Positions 1 to 6,549 of a DNA stretch of 8,425 nt are shown in pieces. The number at the start of each line of letters is the position of its first letter. The first letter of the stretch is position 1. The position numbers and the translations under genes were made by a program. Origin of the DNA: a bacterium (GTDB taxonomy: Bacteria; Latescibacterota; UBA2968; GCA-2709665); the NCBI GenBank assembly GCA_027619145.1, contig JAQCGA010000144.1, forward strand, positions 1 to 8,425. Reading direction: 5' to 3'. The notes beneath the pieces are model-generated. The model was not told the origin of the DNA. It saw only the letters and a program-made list of their open reading frames with translations, and did no database searches.

Positions 1-811
1 ATGCTACCAGCAAATTTCCAATTTCTGCAAGATGCTCAAGACAAATTCCACGCTGGGCTTCTTCCTCCGTCTGCCGGGAATGCACGGCCATCGCACGTGC
101 ATAATTCATAAAAGGCTGCTGAAAAAGACGGGTATGCTTTTGCGGCAGCCCCTCAAATTGTTGTGCGGCCTGTCGAAAGCGCGCCCTGGCCAGATCGAAC
201 TCCTGACGGTGCAGGGCACTGTACGCCATAGCCACAGTATTAAATCCCTCGGCCAGGCCCGCCAGCACCTCTTTCGCCTCGTCGATCGGCATCTGCAAAA
301 CCTCGTCTGCCGCAGCGCTACTGTCCTCTGGCATGCCCCAAACCAGTTCCTCACTCAAGACCTCGCCAGACAACAGACGTCGGGCAATTTCCCCGGACGC
401 TGAGACCTCCCAGGTCTCAGCAGCCACAAGAGGGGTTGCTTCGTGCAAAAGGCCGGGCAGGTTGAGCCGGGGCAGTGCCAGGGGAATATCCCGATATAAA
501 AGCCGCATTCCGTCCGCTCGCCATGCCAGCGCAGCCGGGCGACCCGGGAAAATGCCCAAACGCCGCACGTCTCCATCTCGCCCTTTCACCCAGAGTTCGG
601 TCAAAGCGGCGTTGCCCAATTTGTGGCATATGGTCCAGGCCGTTTGCCCTTCGGTTGAGCGGGCAGCCGGCCCGATATCGAATGCAGCCGCACCATCCCA
701 TAGCCCCAGCAAGCAAAACACTGCCGCGGCCTCCACGAGGCGTTGGGTTACACATCCCATACCCCATCTGCGAGAACGGGCATTCGAAAACGTGCGAAAA
801 ATAGATCTCAT
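1..811 (-). CDS. Secreted protein with a PD40/TolB-like repeat and a helical TPR-like region (partial, runs off left edge)
   Basis: I read 270 codons with no stop to the left edge, so the C-terminus is missing. The frame closes upstream at a TGA and has no other usable start before the ATG at 811. A purine-rich GGGAGAGGAAGG lies 12 bases upstream, a rather long spacing. Residues 1-43 look like a signal peptide: arginine-rich N-region, hydrophobic stretch AAAVFCLLGLW (28-38), likely cut after AAA at 43, so the protein should leave the cytoplasm. Residues 69-108 resemble one PD40 blade of TolB-like propellers (ELWVKGRDG, then ALAWRADGMRLLY, compare the usual AWSPDGxxIAY). From about 175 the chain is helix-rich with alanine and charged residues (EFDLARARFRQAAQQFEGLP), like a TPR unit. 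It follows the TMTC-like gene after a 97-base gap with no terminator seen, so co-transcription is possible. I do not recognise a named family. Function is unknown; a protein-interaction role in the periplasm or at the surface is inference. Confidence 0.78.
   Translation of the reverse strand, partial: MRSIFRTFSNARSRRWGMGCVTQRLVEAAAVFCLLGLWDGAAAFDIGPAARSTEGQTAWTICHKLGNAALTELWVKGRDGDVRRLGIFPGRPAALAWRADGMRLLYRDIPLALPRLNLPGLLHEATPLVAAETWEVSASGEIARRLLSGEVLSEELVWGMPEDSSAAADEVLQMPIDEAKEVLAGLAEGFNTVAMAYSALHRQEFDLARARFRQAAQQFEGLPQKHTRLFQQPFMNYARAMAVHSRQTEEEAQRGICLEHLAEIGNLLVA
399..421. repeat. Perfect 10-bp inverted repeat inside a coding region
   Basis: The arms GCTGAGACCT (399-408) and AGGTCTCAGC (412-421) are exact reverse complements separated by three bases. 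In the mRNA of the left-edge gene they would form a compact hairpin with a GGG loop, over codons for about residues 131-138 (AETWEVSA). The reading frame continues through it. It may be chance, or a folded element within the message; no function can be assigned. Confidence 0.5.
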
Positions 812-823
812 ACGTCCAGCAAA

Positions 824-835
824 CCTTCCTCTCCC
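824..835 (-). promoter_or_regulatory. Likely ribosome binding site of the left-edge gene
   Basis: On the minus strand the sequence reads GGGAGAGGAAGG, ending 12 bases before the ATG at 811. It is purine-rich and similar to a Shine-Dalgarno site, but the spacing is longer than usual. It supports the ATG at 811 over the next in-frame ATG at 760, which has no purine-rich site before it and would remove the basic start of the signal peptide. Confidence 0.45.
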
Positions 836-911
836 GGCTCGAGATTGAAAAGGTCGACGACTCCCTCAAACACTGATTCAAAACAACCAACATGCAATAC
901 GTAAGATAACC

Positions 912-2807
912 TCAATGCTCAATTTCTTCCATATGCATTCTTGCGAGGTCTGCAACCTGTACATCTCCACGCCAGAGATCCAGAAATTGGCGAAATGCTC
1001 GAAGTGCCTGCTCGGTCTGCCCCAGTGCCCGGTACACCTTTCCCAAATTAAAATAGGCTTTGGCAAGGCCACGATCCAGGTACACAGCCTGGTCGTAAGC
1101 AGAAGCGGCATCTTCCATCTGGCCTGCATTTTCCCAGGCCACACCCATATTGAACCAGATCTCCGAATCTTCAGGGCGTAACTCAGCCGCCCGCTCAAAA
1201 GCTTCTCCCGCCACCACCATCTGCCCAGACCTCAAGGCCGTAACCCCCATATTGATCCAGGCTTCCGTAAAACTGGGCTGCAAACCCACCGCGCTCCGGT
1301 ATGCATCCATAGCCTGCTTGTAGGCACCTTGCACCCCATAGGCATTGCCCAGGTTATTATAAGTCATCGCCTCTTCTCGAATGGCCAGCGCTGCCCGAAA
1401 TTCTACAATCGCCTGCTCCAGATAACCACGCTCGGCAAGCACATCACCCATAGCATGGTGCATCTTAGCGCTGTTCGGATACGCTTCCACCGCACTGCGA
1501 AAAAGCGACAAATCGTCTTTCCAGTCCTGGTTGCGGGCTACTGTGCGCCCTGCATAGGCAAGCAACCCTGCCGCCACACACACAATGACTACCACTTTCT
1601 GTCGTCTGTACAGCCAGGCTACCCCCATCCCTCCAAGAGCAAATATACCCAGAGACGGTACATAAAGAAACCGCTCCTGAAACATGGCATTCAACAACAA
1701 GATCGCCTGAGAAACCGCAGCGTAGGGCACCAGGAACATAGCGCCAGAAAAAAAGATCCGACGCCGCCGAGAAAAAGCCCAGAACCAGCCCCCAAGAGCA
1801 ACAATTCCCAGGAGAAGCCCCCCGAGCACTTCGGGCTCCAGCACGGACGAAGCCACGGGAATAGCGTTATAAGAATAATCCACAGAAAGGCGCACGGGCA
1901 CAACCAGCATTGCGCTATAGTACCAGAACAGTTTCGCCGCAGTCAGAAGGCGCACCCACAAAGACGCATCCAGAAGCGGGTTCACCAGCACCGACATACT
2001 CCCCGGAGAAAAACCCAGCCCTGCAGCCAGATATCGTACCGCCAGACAAACCCCGAATACGACTCCAAATCCAACCCACCGAGGGATAGACCGGAGGAAC
2101 ACTTGAACCACTCCACGCCATCCCACGCCATCCCGTAATCCAAAAGCCAGGTCATAAAACACCACCAGGCCCCCCAGCGTTAAAGCACTTTCTTTAGAAA
2201 GAAGCCCCAGGAAAAAAATCCCCAGTGACAGCCCGTAGGAAATCCAACGTCCACTTCGCTGGGAGTGAATATAGAAAATCAGTGCACCAAACAAGAAAAG
2301 AGCGGCCAGTAAGTCGGACCGCCCAAACGTTACCCCCGCAACCACTTCAGCGTGAACCGGGTGCACAGCAAAAAGCACCCCGGCAATTCCCGCAGCTACA
2401 GTTTCCAACCCAATACGCCGGCAAACTTCAAACGCAAGCAGGCTGTTCAAAATGTGCAACACCACATTTGTCAGATGGTACCGAAACGGCGCTACTCCCC
2501 CCCATCCATCAAGAACCAGAGAAAGTACCGTAAGCGGGCGATAGTGTCCGGTTTCGTTCCCAGGGTAACCCGCCCAGTAGTGCGTAGTAAAAATGCGCCA
2601 GAATTCCTGCTGACGCACCAGCCAACTCCGCTCAATTAAAAAATGGTCATCATAAACCAGGCCATTTCCCAAAGCATTTAGATAGACCACAAAAGCAGAC
2701 AACCCAACAACGCCCAACCATATCTTAAGTTCTACTTGCCCTTGCCGCAAACGCGCCTCCCCCCCGGGATGTCTTTTTCTTTTTCGAACAGGTGGGCGTT
2801 TGGCCAT
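912..2807 (-). CDS. TMTC-like membrane protein: GT-C type glycosyltransferase half fused to TPR repeats
   Basis: This 631-residue protein has a very basic cytoplasmic-looking N-terminus (residues 2-24), then about ten hydrophobic segments to about residue 420, then a soluble tail. Motifs typical of the TMTC / bacterial DUF1736-TPR group are visible: VYDDHF (51-56, the acidic pair in the first outer loop expected of GT-C enzymes), HYRPLT (88-93), HLTNVVLHILN (111-121), HPVHAEVVAG (149-158) with GRSDLL (162-167), SKES (204-207) and QERFLYVPSLG (377-387). From about 434 to 614 there are about five TPR units with the usual W/Y-N-G-Y-A-P pattern, for example YNNLGNAY and WFNMGVAW. In animals TMTC proteins are O-mannosyltransferases using a lipid-linked sugar; bacterial relatives are mostly uncharacterised, so the reaction here is inference. 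I chose the ATG at 2807: the frame also opens at a TTG at 2903, but that lies inside the terminator hairpin of the preceding gene. The ribosome binding site before 2807 is weak. A role in glycosylating exported proteins is possible but unproven. Confidence 0.85.
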   Translation of the reverse strand: MAKRPPVRKRKRHPGGEARLRQGQVELKIWLGVVGLSAFVVYLNALGNGLVYDDHFLIERSWLVRQQEFWRIFTTHYWAGYPGNETGHYRPLTVLSLVLDGWGGVAPFRYHLTNVVLHILNSLLAFEVCRRIGLETVAAGIAGVLFAVHPVHAEVVAGVTFGRSDLLAALFLFGALIFYIHSQRSGRWISYGLSLGIFFLGLLSKESALTLGGLVVFYDLAFGLRDGVGWRGVVQVFLRSIPRWVGFGVVFGVCLAVRYLAAGLGFSPGSMSVLVNPLLDASLWVRLLTAAKLFWYYSAMLVVPVRLSVDYSYNAIPVASSVLEPEVLGGLLLGIVALGGWFWAFSRRRRIFFSGAMFLVPYAAVSQAILLLNAMFQERFLYVPSLGIFALGGMGVAWLYRRQKVVVIVCVAAGLLAYAGRTVARNQDWKDDLSLFRSAVEAYPNSAKMHHAMGDVLAERGYLEQAIVEFRAALAIREEAMTYNNLGNAYGVQGAYKQAMDAYRSAVGLQPSFTEAWINMGVTALRSGQMVVAGEAFERAAELRPEDSEIWFNMGVAWENAGQMEDAASAYDQAVYLDRGLAKAYFNLGKVYRALGQTEQALRAFRQFLDLWRGDVQVADLARMHMEEIEH

Positions 2808-2860
2808 GCGCGTCTGTCTCGTCAGGCGTTTTGAGTTCTGAAGATTCAACAAAAGGGTAG

Positions 2861-2913
2861 ATTTAAAATAACGGGCGATTGCTCGGACATATAGCCCCGG
2901 CAATCGCCCGTTA
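2861..2913 (-). terminator. Rho-independent terminator of the receptor-cargo-PorV unit
   Basis: The sequences at 2869-2882 and 2900-2913 are perfect 14-base reverse complements (core AACGGGCGATTGC) around a 17-base loop. On the minus strand the stem is followed at once by TTTTAAAT, a short T run. It begins 42 bases past the stop codon of the PorV/PorQ-like gene, which is the expected place for a terminator of that unit. The loop is larger than in a classic terminator and the T run is short and broken, so termination may be partial. Confidence 0.72.
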
Positions 2914-2955
2914 AACAGCTTTTACTCAACCCATCTTGAAAAGACGAGTCAACCC

Positions 2956-3948
2956 TTAGAAAGTGCCACCCACGGAAACACGGAGGGGAGCCTCGAACAG
3001 CTTTACGCCGTCCACTTTCTGCAGGAGAGAATACGCTACGTCGGCCGTAATGGTGCGGCCGGCGATAGACTGCTTGAAGCCTACACCCAGAGCAATGGAC
3101 TCCAGGTCATAGTTCCACTTCCAGCCTGCACGCAAGGCCACGGCATTCTGCAGCCACAGCTCTGCGCCAAAGTGCCAGCGCTGCTCGAAGTCCACAGCGA
3201 ACACACTCTCGGCCGACAGGGTCAGGTAAGAAGGATCGCCCTTCTCTCCATAGACTTCTGCCGCAATACCCATGTTATAGAACAGGGGCATCAGGTAAGA
3301 ACGGTCACCCGTCTTCTGGTCTGGGCCAAAGTTCTTAAACGCCATCGCAATGCGCAAGGAGCGGAACCCGGTATAGAAGTAGCTTCCCACGTCAATGGTA
3401 AAGCCGTTTGTCTTCTCCGTGAAGAGCACTTCCTGCACATAGTTGAACTTGGCGCTGAACGAGAACTTGTCTGTAAACTTGATGGCATACAGCACACCCA
3501 CTGCCAGCTGGTTCACATCCACATTCTGGCCGGTTCCATTGGGCTGGTAAATGGTGGTCTCAGGCGAACCCTTGGGCTGGTAGGCTGCTACCGACAACCC
3601 CAGGACTTCACCCCGAGAAGAACGCGTATTCCACGCCGCGGCCACCGAGTAAATATTCGTCTCGTTGAACCAGCGGGTATAGTTACCCTGATAGGCCACG
3701 CGCTCTACATGTACCAGTCCGGCACCGTTCCAGAAAATCGCGTTGATATCATCGGCTACCGCTGTAAAAGCGTCGCCCATACCTACCGCACGCGCACCCT
3801 GCCCAATCTTCAGGAACTGGAAACCGGAGATATTGACCTTCTTCACTCCGTATTCGCCAGTCACACCGCCCCACTTGACGGCCATTGCAGGAGCCGCCGC
3901 CAGCAGCAGGACCAGGACCGACGCAATCATCAAGAAACTTCGTTTCAC
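2956..3948 (-). CDS. PorV/PorQ-family outer-membrane beta-barrel protein
   Basis: The 330-residue product has a signal peptide (MKRSFLMIASVLVLLLAAAP, likely cut after AMA at 23). The family's hallmark N-terminal block follows: FLKIGQGARAVGMGDAF (45-61), then AVADDINAIFWNGAGL (63-78), which matches the usual GARAxGMGxAFxAxADDxxAxxWNPAGL pattern, with an NGAGL in place of NPAGL. The rest alternates short beta-strand-like segments and ends in phenylalanine (VSVGGTF), as outer-membrane barrels do. In Bacteroidetes, PorV (LptO) sits in the outer membrane and passes type IX secretion cargo to the PorU sorting machinery; PorQ-like members have related roles. Which of the two this is cannot be decided here. 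It starts at GTG, fixed by AAGGAGG six bases upstream. It lies 37 bases after a gene whose product carries a type IX-like sorting domain, so its cargo may be encoded next door. The terminator at 2913 follows. Confidence 0.88.
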   Translation of the reverse strand: MKRSFLMIASVLVLLLAAAPAMAVKWGGVTGEYGVKKVNISGFQFLKIGQGARAVGMGDAFTAVADDINAIFWNGAGLVHVERVAYQGNYTRWFNETNIYSVAAAWNTRSSRGEVLGLSVAAYQPKGSPETTIYQPNGTGQNVDVNQLAVGVLYAIKFTDKFSFSAKFNYVQEVLFTEKTNGFTIDVGSYFYTGFRSLRIAMAFKNFGPDQKTGDRSYLMPLFYNMGIAAEVYGEKGDPSYLTLSAESVFAVDFEQRWHFGAELWLQNAVALRAGWKWNYDLESIALGVGFKQSIAGRTITADVAYSLLQKVDGVKLFEAPLRVSVGGTF

Positions 3949-3954
3949 GGTCTT

Positions 3955-3961
3955 CCTCCTT
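3955..3961 (-). promoter_or_regulatory. Strong ribosome binding site of the PorV/PorQ-like gene
   Basis: AAGGAGG on the minus strand ends six bases before the GTG at 3948. This near-perfect site settles a GTG start for the gene and points to strong translation, although the gene is the third in its unit. Confidence 0.85.
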
Positions 3962-3985
3962 ATATTTCCGGCTCGGTCGAGCCTG

Positions 3986-6460
3986 CTACTTAATCAGCAC
4001 AAAGCTCCCGCGCTGGGTCCTGTTGCCCTGGCCGGTCTCGTTGACCACCACGAAGTAATACAGACCCGTCTGCACTTCACCCGCAATATTAAAGGCGATC
4101 TGACGAAATTCGTCTTCACCCTTATTGGGGTCATCGTGCTCAATGGTCTGGACGCGGTCGCCTGAGGCGGAATAAATGTGGATCCGGCACTTGGCCGGAA
4201 GCCCCACAAACCGAATGTTGCGGGAGTTGGGATACGTATGGATCCCGTCCACAAAATACGGGTTCGGCACCACCAGCACCTGCTTGGACAACGCGTTGGT
4301 CTCGGAGGTTACCGGCTGGAACGCTTTGCGCTCGTCGCCGTCATAGGTACGCGCTGTCGCCGGAGCCCATCCACTCTCATACCCCCGGCGCACGTTCGAC
4401 TTCACGCGGCCTACCGGGATGTCATCTACGGTCATCCCGCCAGCAAAGGTGATGTTGTTCACCCCCTTGGCATACGGACGCACCGAGTAGAAGTAGGAGA
4501 AGCCCGCTGCAGAATCCAGGTCTTCATACTCATACACATTGTTTGCAAATGCCCACTTACCCGTTACGGTCTCGCCATTGGACCCTGTACCTACAACATC
4601 TTTCAGCTCCCAGGGACCCCAGTTGAACCAGGTCGAGCGATACACCCTGTATCCCAGGATGTCCGACTCACCCGAATACGGGTTGATGGCCGAAGCCGAC
4701 TTGTTATCCCAGCGAATCAACTGCCGGGCATCGCCGGAAGACGCCAGGTTGCTGGCCGAGATGTATGCCTCGGTCGGCGAAGCCGGCACCTGATAGTTGT
4801 TGTCATACGTCCAGTGTGCCAACTGCAGGTTTTCCAGTGCAGCCTGCGGCCCCAGCGTCTTGATCTCTCCAATTTTCGCCTCTGGTGTCGCATTGGAACG
4901 ATCCCACAGCAACATACCCGCATCCTGCTGGTTGGCCGGAATGGGTTTCATCTGCGAAGGATGTCCTGCACCCCAGGCCAGCACAATCTTGGCACTTTCG
5001 CCCGGAGCCAGCGTATACGGCCCATACGACGTCAGTTCCAGGAAATAGGCCCGCTCTTCAGGGTTGACTTCGTTGGCATTGTCCTGAAAGCCCGTTTCCT
5101 GCATTACAGCAGCCAAATCCGCCTCGACGGTTGTCGTCGGGGTCGGATCATCAAAATCCGTCGGCGTGTGGGCGTGCCACCACTTAAACGAGATCGGCTG
5201 ATCCGTGCTGGCAGGCTGCACAAACTTGCCACGATCCCAGTCGTTGAACGAGAATGCCCCGGCAGCATCTGCAAAGGCAATCGGTGCAAAGAAATACGTG
5301 CTGGGTGCACGGGGCTGACCTTCGGTCTGCAAAATATCGTAGTTGGAAGGAATCAGCGCCTTGTAGAACGGATCGCCCGTATCGTCCCAGCTCGTAACCG
5401 GGTTGTCCCCGTCACGACGCAACACAGCCTTCATGCCTGGCCAGCCCGCAAAAGCCGCAGGAAGACCACCCGATTCCGAGAACCACAGCATATCATCGTT
5501 CCCGGCGTAATCGAGATCTTCGTAAAAGTCCCAACCAAATCCTTCCAGCATCCCCATGGCCGTCATCGCCGCCGAGTTCTTGAAGGAGATATACAGGTTG
5601 TTAATGGTCCCGGGGGTATCGGTTACACCGTCCCCGTCAAAATCACCAGTATTGGTAAACGTCAGGTCCACAATATAGAAATCATCAAAGTCCGGGTTAC
5701 TCCAGTCATACACGCGCCGGGTAACCTGGATCCCGTTCTTGATATCTACCCAGCGGGCAATGATGGTCTCTTCCGGCTTGGTCACATCGACCAGGTTGTG
5801 GCCACCCAGCGTGTAGTTGGCAATCTGCGTGGGGCGTGTCTGCCCCGGCGAAAGTTTGCCATCTGTCGTCAGGTTACCATACAGGCTTCCATCGTCCAGA
5901 GGAGCCACACCCGGCCAGTAGTTGGACAGAGAAGAATTCGCACCTGCATCGGCAGGCGACACAGAAGGTACCTGGTTCGTCAGAATCTTCAGCGGATTCT
6001 GTACACCCCACGACTCCTCCGGCTGCCCTTTCGGATCATACGGGAGAGGCACCAGATACTGGCCCTGCCACGGGGTTCCTCGCGGACCGGTCACACTCAC
6101 CGAGCCCTTATCTGCGTTCAAAAGCCAGATCCCTTCGCCACCCGAGATCTTGTAATCATTCGAGTTCTGCGACTTCTGGTTCGACGTAAACTGGCTCAAC
6201 ACCGCCCCAAAATATCCCGGGCCGGTTCCGTTCCACGGATAGGAGTTACGGCGTGCGCCGCGACCCCACTCCTGGTTGCCACCCGACATGCCCAGGTTCG
6301 ACCAGGAGTTCACAATCAAAGCCCGCAAATTCGATGTTATTGGCATCGAATCAGGGACATACTGCGCCTGCGCAGGTGTTACCCAGACCGCACCAACAGC
6401 CAGGGCTACACCCACCGCAGTAACAGCAAGTCCTTTCAAAACTTTACCGGTTCGATTCAT
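3986..6460 (-). CDS. Large secreted surface protein with C-terminal type IX (Por) sorting-like domain
   Basis: The product is 824 residues from the ATG at 6460, chosen because GGAGGT lies ten bases upstream; a GTG at 6472 in the same frame falls inside that site. Residues 1-32 form a signal peptide (basic MNRTGKVLKG, hydrophobic core, cut after AQA). Residues 40-560 are a long, glycine-, aspartate- and tryptophan-rich region that I cannot assign to a named domain; it includes a calcium-loop-like DFDGDGVTD (273-281). Residues 569-665 look fibronectin-III-like (ILGYRVYRST, then YFYSVRPYAKG). Residues 726-824 resemble a type IX sorting domain: VVPNPYF (730-736), IRFVGLPAKCRIHIYSASGD, the strand FNIAGEVQTGLYYFVVV and the basic end GSFVLIK. 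In that pathway the C-terminal domain directs export across the outer membrane and is removed or used for anchoring. The gene lies between a TonB-dependent receptor and a PorV-like gene. A surface-exposed ligand-binding or structural role is inference; no catalytic motif is seen. Confidence 0.85.
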   Translation of the reverse strand: MNRTGKVLKGLAVTAVGVALAVGAVWVTPAQAQYVPDSMPITSNLRALIVNSWSNLGMSGGNQEWGRGARRNSYPWNGTGPGYFGAVLSQFTSNQKSQNSNDYKISGGEGIWLLNADKGSVSVTGPRGTPWQGQYLVPLPYDPKGQPEESWGVQNPLKILTNQVPSVSPADAGANSSLSNYWPGVAPLDDGSLYGNLTTDGKLSPGQTRPTQIANYTLGGHNLVDVTKPEETIIARWVDIKNGIQVTRRVYDWSNPDFDDFYIVDLTFTNTGDFDGDGVTDTPGTINNLYISFKNSAAMTAMGMLEGFGWDFYEDLDYAGNDDMLWFSESGGLPAAFAGWPGMKAVLRRDGDNPVTSWDDTGDPFYKALIPSNYDILQTEGQPRAPSTYFFAPIAFADAAGAFSFNDWDRGKFVQPASTDQPISFKWWHAHTPTDFDDPTPTTTVEADLAAVMQETGFQDNANEVNPEERAYFLELTSYGPYTLAPGESAKIVLAWGAGHPSQMKPIPANQQDAGMLLWDRSNATPEAKIGEIKTLGPQAALENLQLAHWTYDNNYQVPASPTEAYISASNLASSGDARQLIRWDNKSASAINPYSGESDILGYRVYRSTWFNWGPWELKDVVGTGSNGETVTGKWAFANNVYEYEDLDSAAGFSYFYSVRPYAKGVNNITFAGGMTVDDIPVGRVKSNVRRGYESGWAPATARTYDGDERKAFQPVTSETNALSKQVLVVPNPYFVDGIHTYPNSRNIRFVGLPAKCRIHIYSASGDRVQTIEHDDPNKGEDEFRQIAFNIAGEVQTGLYYFVVVNETGQGNRTQRGSFVLIK

Positions 6461-6470
6461 AATAGTACCC

Positions 6471-6476
6471 ACCTCC
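6471..6476 (-). promoter_or_regulatory. Ribosome binding site of the secreted protein gene
   Basis: GGAGGT on the minus strand, with ten bases between it and the ATG at 6460. It overlaps a possible GTG start at 6472, so translation should begin at the ATG and the protein starts MNRTGKV, which gives a normal signal peptide. Confidence 0.75.
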
Positions 6477-6507
6477 GTAGCAAAACACTCACAGCTATGG
6501 AATATTT

Positions 6508-6537
6508 GCGGAAGGACGGATCACTCCGTCCTTCCGC
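6508..6537 (-). promoter_or_regulatory. Strong intergenic hairpin between receptor and secreted protein genes
   Basis: The arms at 6508-6520 and 6525-6537 are perfect 13-base reverse complements (GCGGAAGGACGGA on either strand) around a four-base loop. In minus-strand RNA the loop is GUGA, a GNRA tetraloop, which favours a very stable hairpin. It starts 13 bases past the receptor stop codon. The bases after it on the minus strand are AAATATTCC, not a T run, so it is a poor intrinsic terminator. It could still attenuate transcription, or protect the 3' end of the receptor message and set different levels of the two proteins. Confidence 0.65.
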
Positions 6538-6549
6538 TTCCAACAGTTC

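Noticed and set aside
752..754. Cysteine 20 of the left-edge protein as a lipoprotein attachment site
   Set aside because: It precedes the hydrophobic stretch instead of following it, and the residues before it (RWGMG) do not form a lipobox.
417..893. A 158-codon minus-strand frame with an ATG at 893
   Set aside because: It overlaps the left-edge gene in another frame, is rich in cysteine, glycine and arginine, and ends early. The frame from 811 gives a signal peptide, a PD40-like repeat and amphipathic helices.
1329..2138. A 269-codon open frame on the plus strand opposite the TMTC-like gene
   Set aside because: The product is low-complexity, rich in histidine, proline, arginine and lysine, with no family features. 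The opposite strand encodes clear TMTC motifs.
2808..2903. A longer TMTC-like protein starting at TTG 2903
   Set aside because: The TTG lies inside the stem of a likely terminator, and the added residues have no similarity to the family start. The ATG at 2807 gives the usual short basic tail before the first membrane segment.
2914..2955. Possible promoter with TTGACT just after the PorV-like gene
   Set aside because: No matching -10 element lies at a normal distance, and transcripts from it would meet the terminator hairpin immediately.
3970..3983. Short inverted repeat GGCTC/GAGCC between the secreted protein and PorV-like genes
   Set aside because: A five-base stem with no T run is too short to call a regulatory hairpin or terminator.
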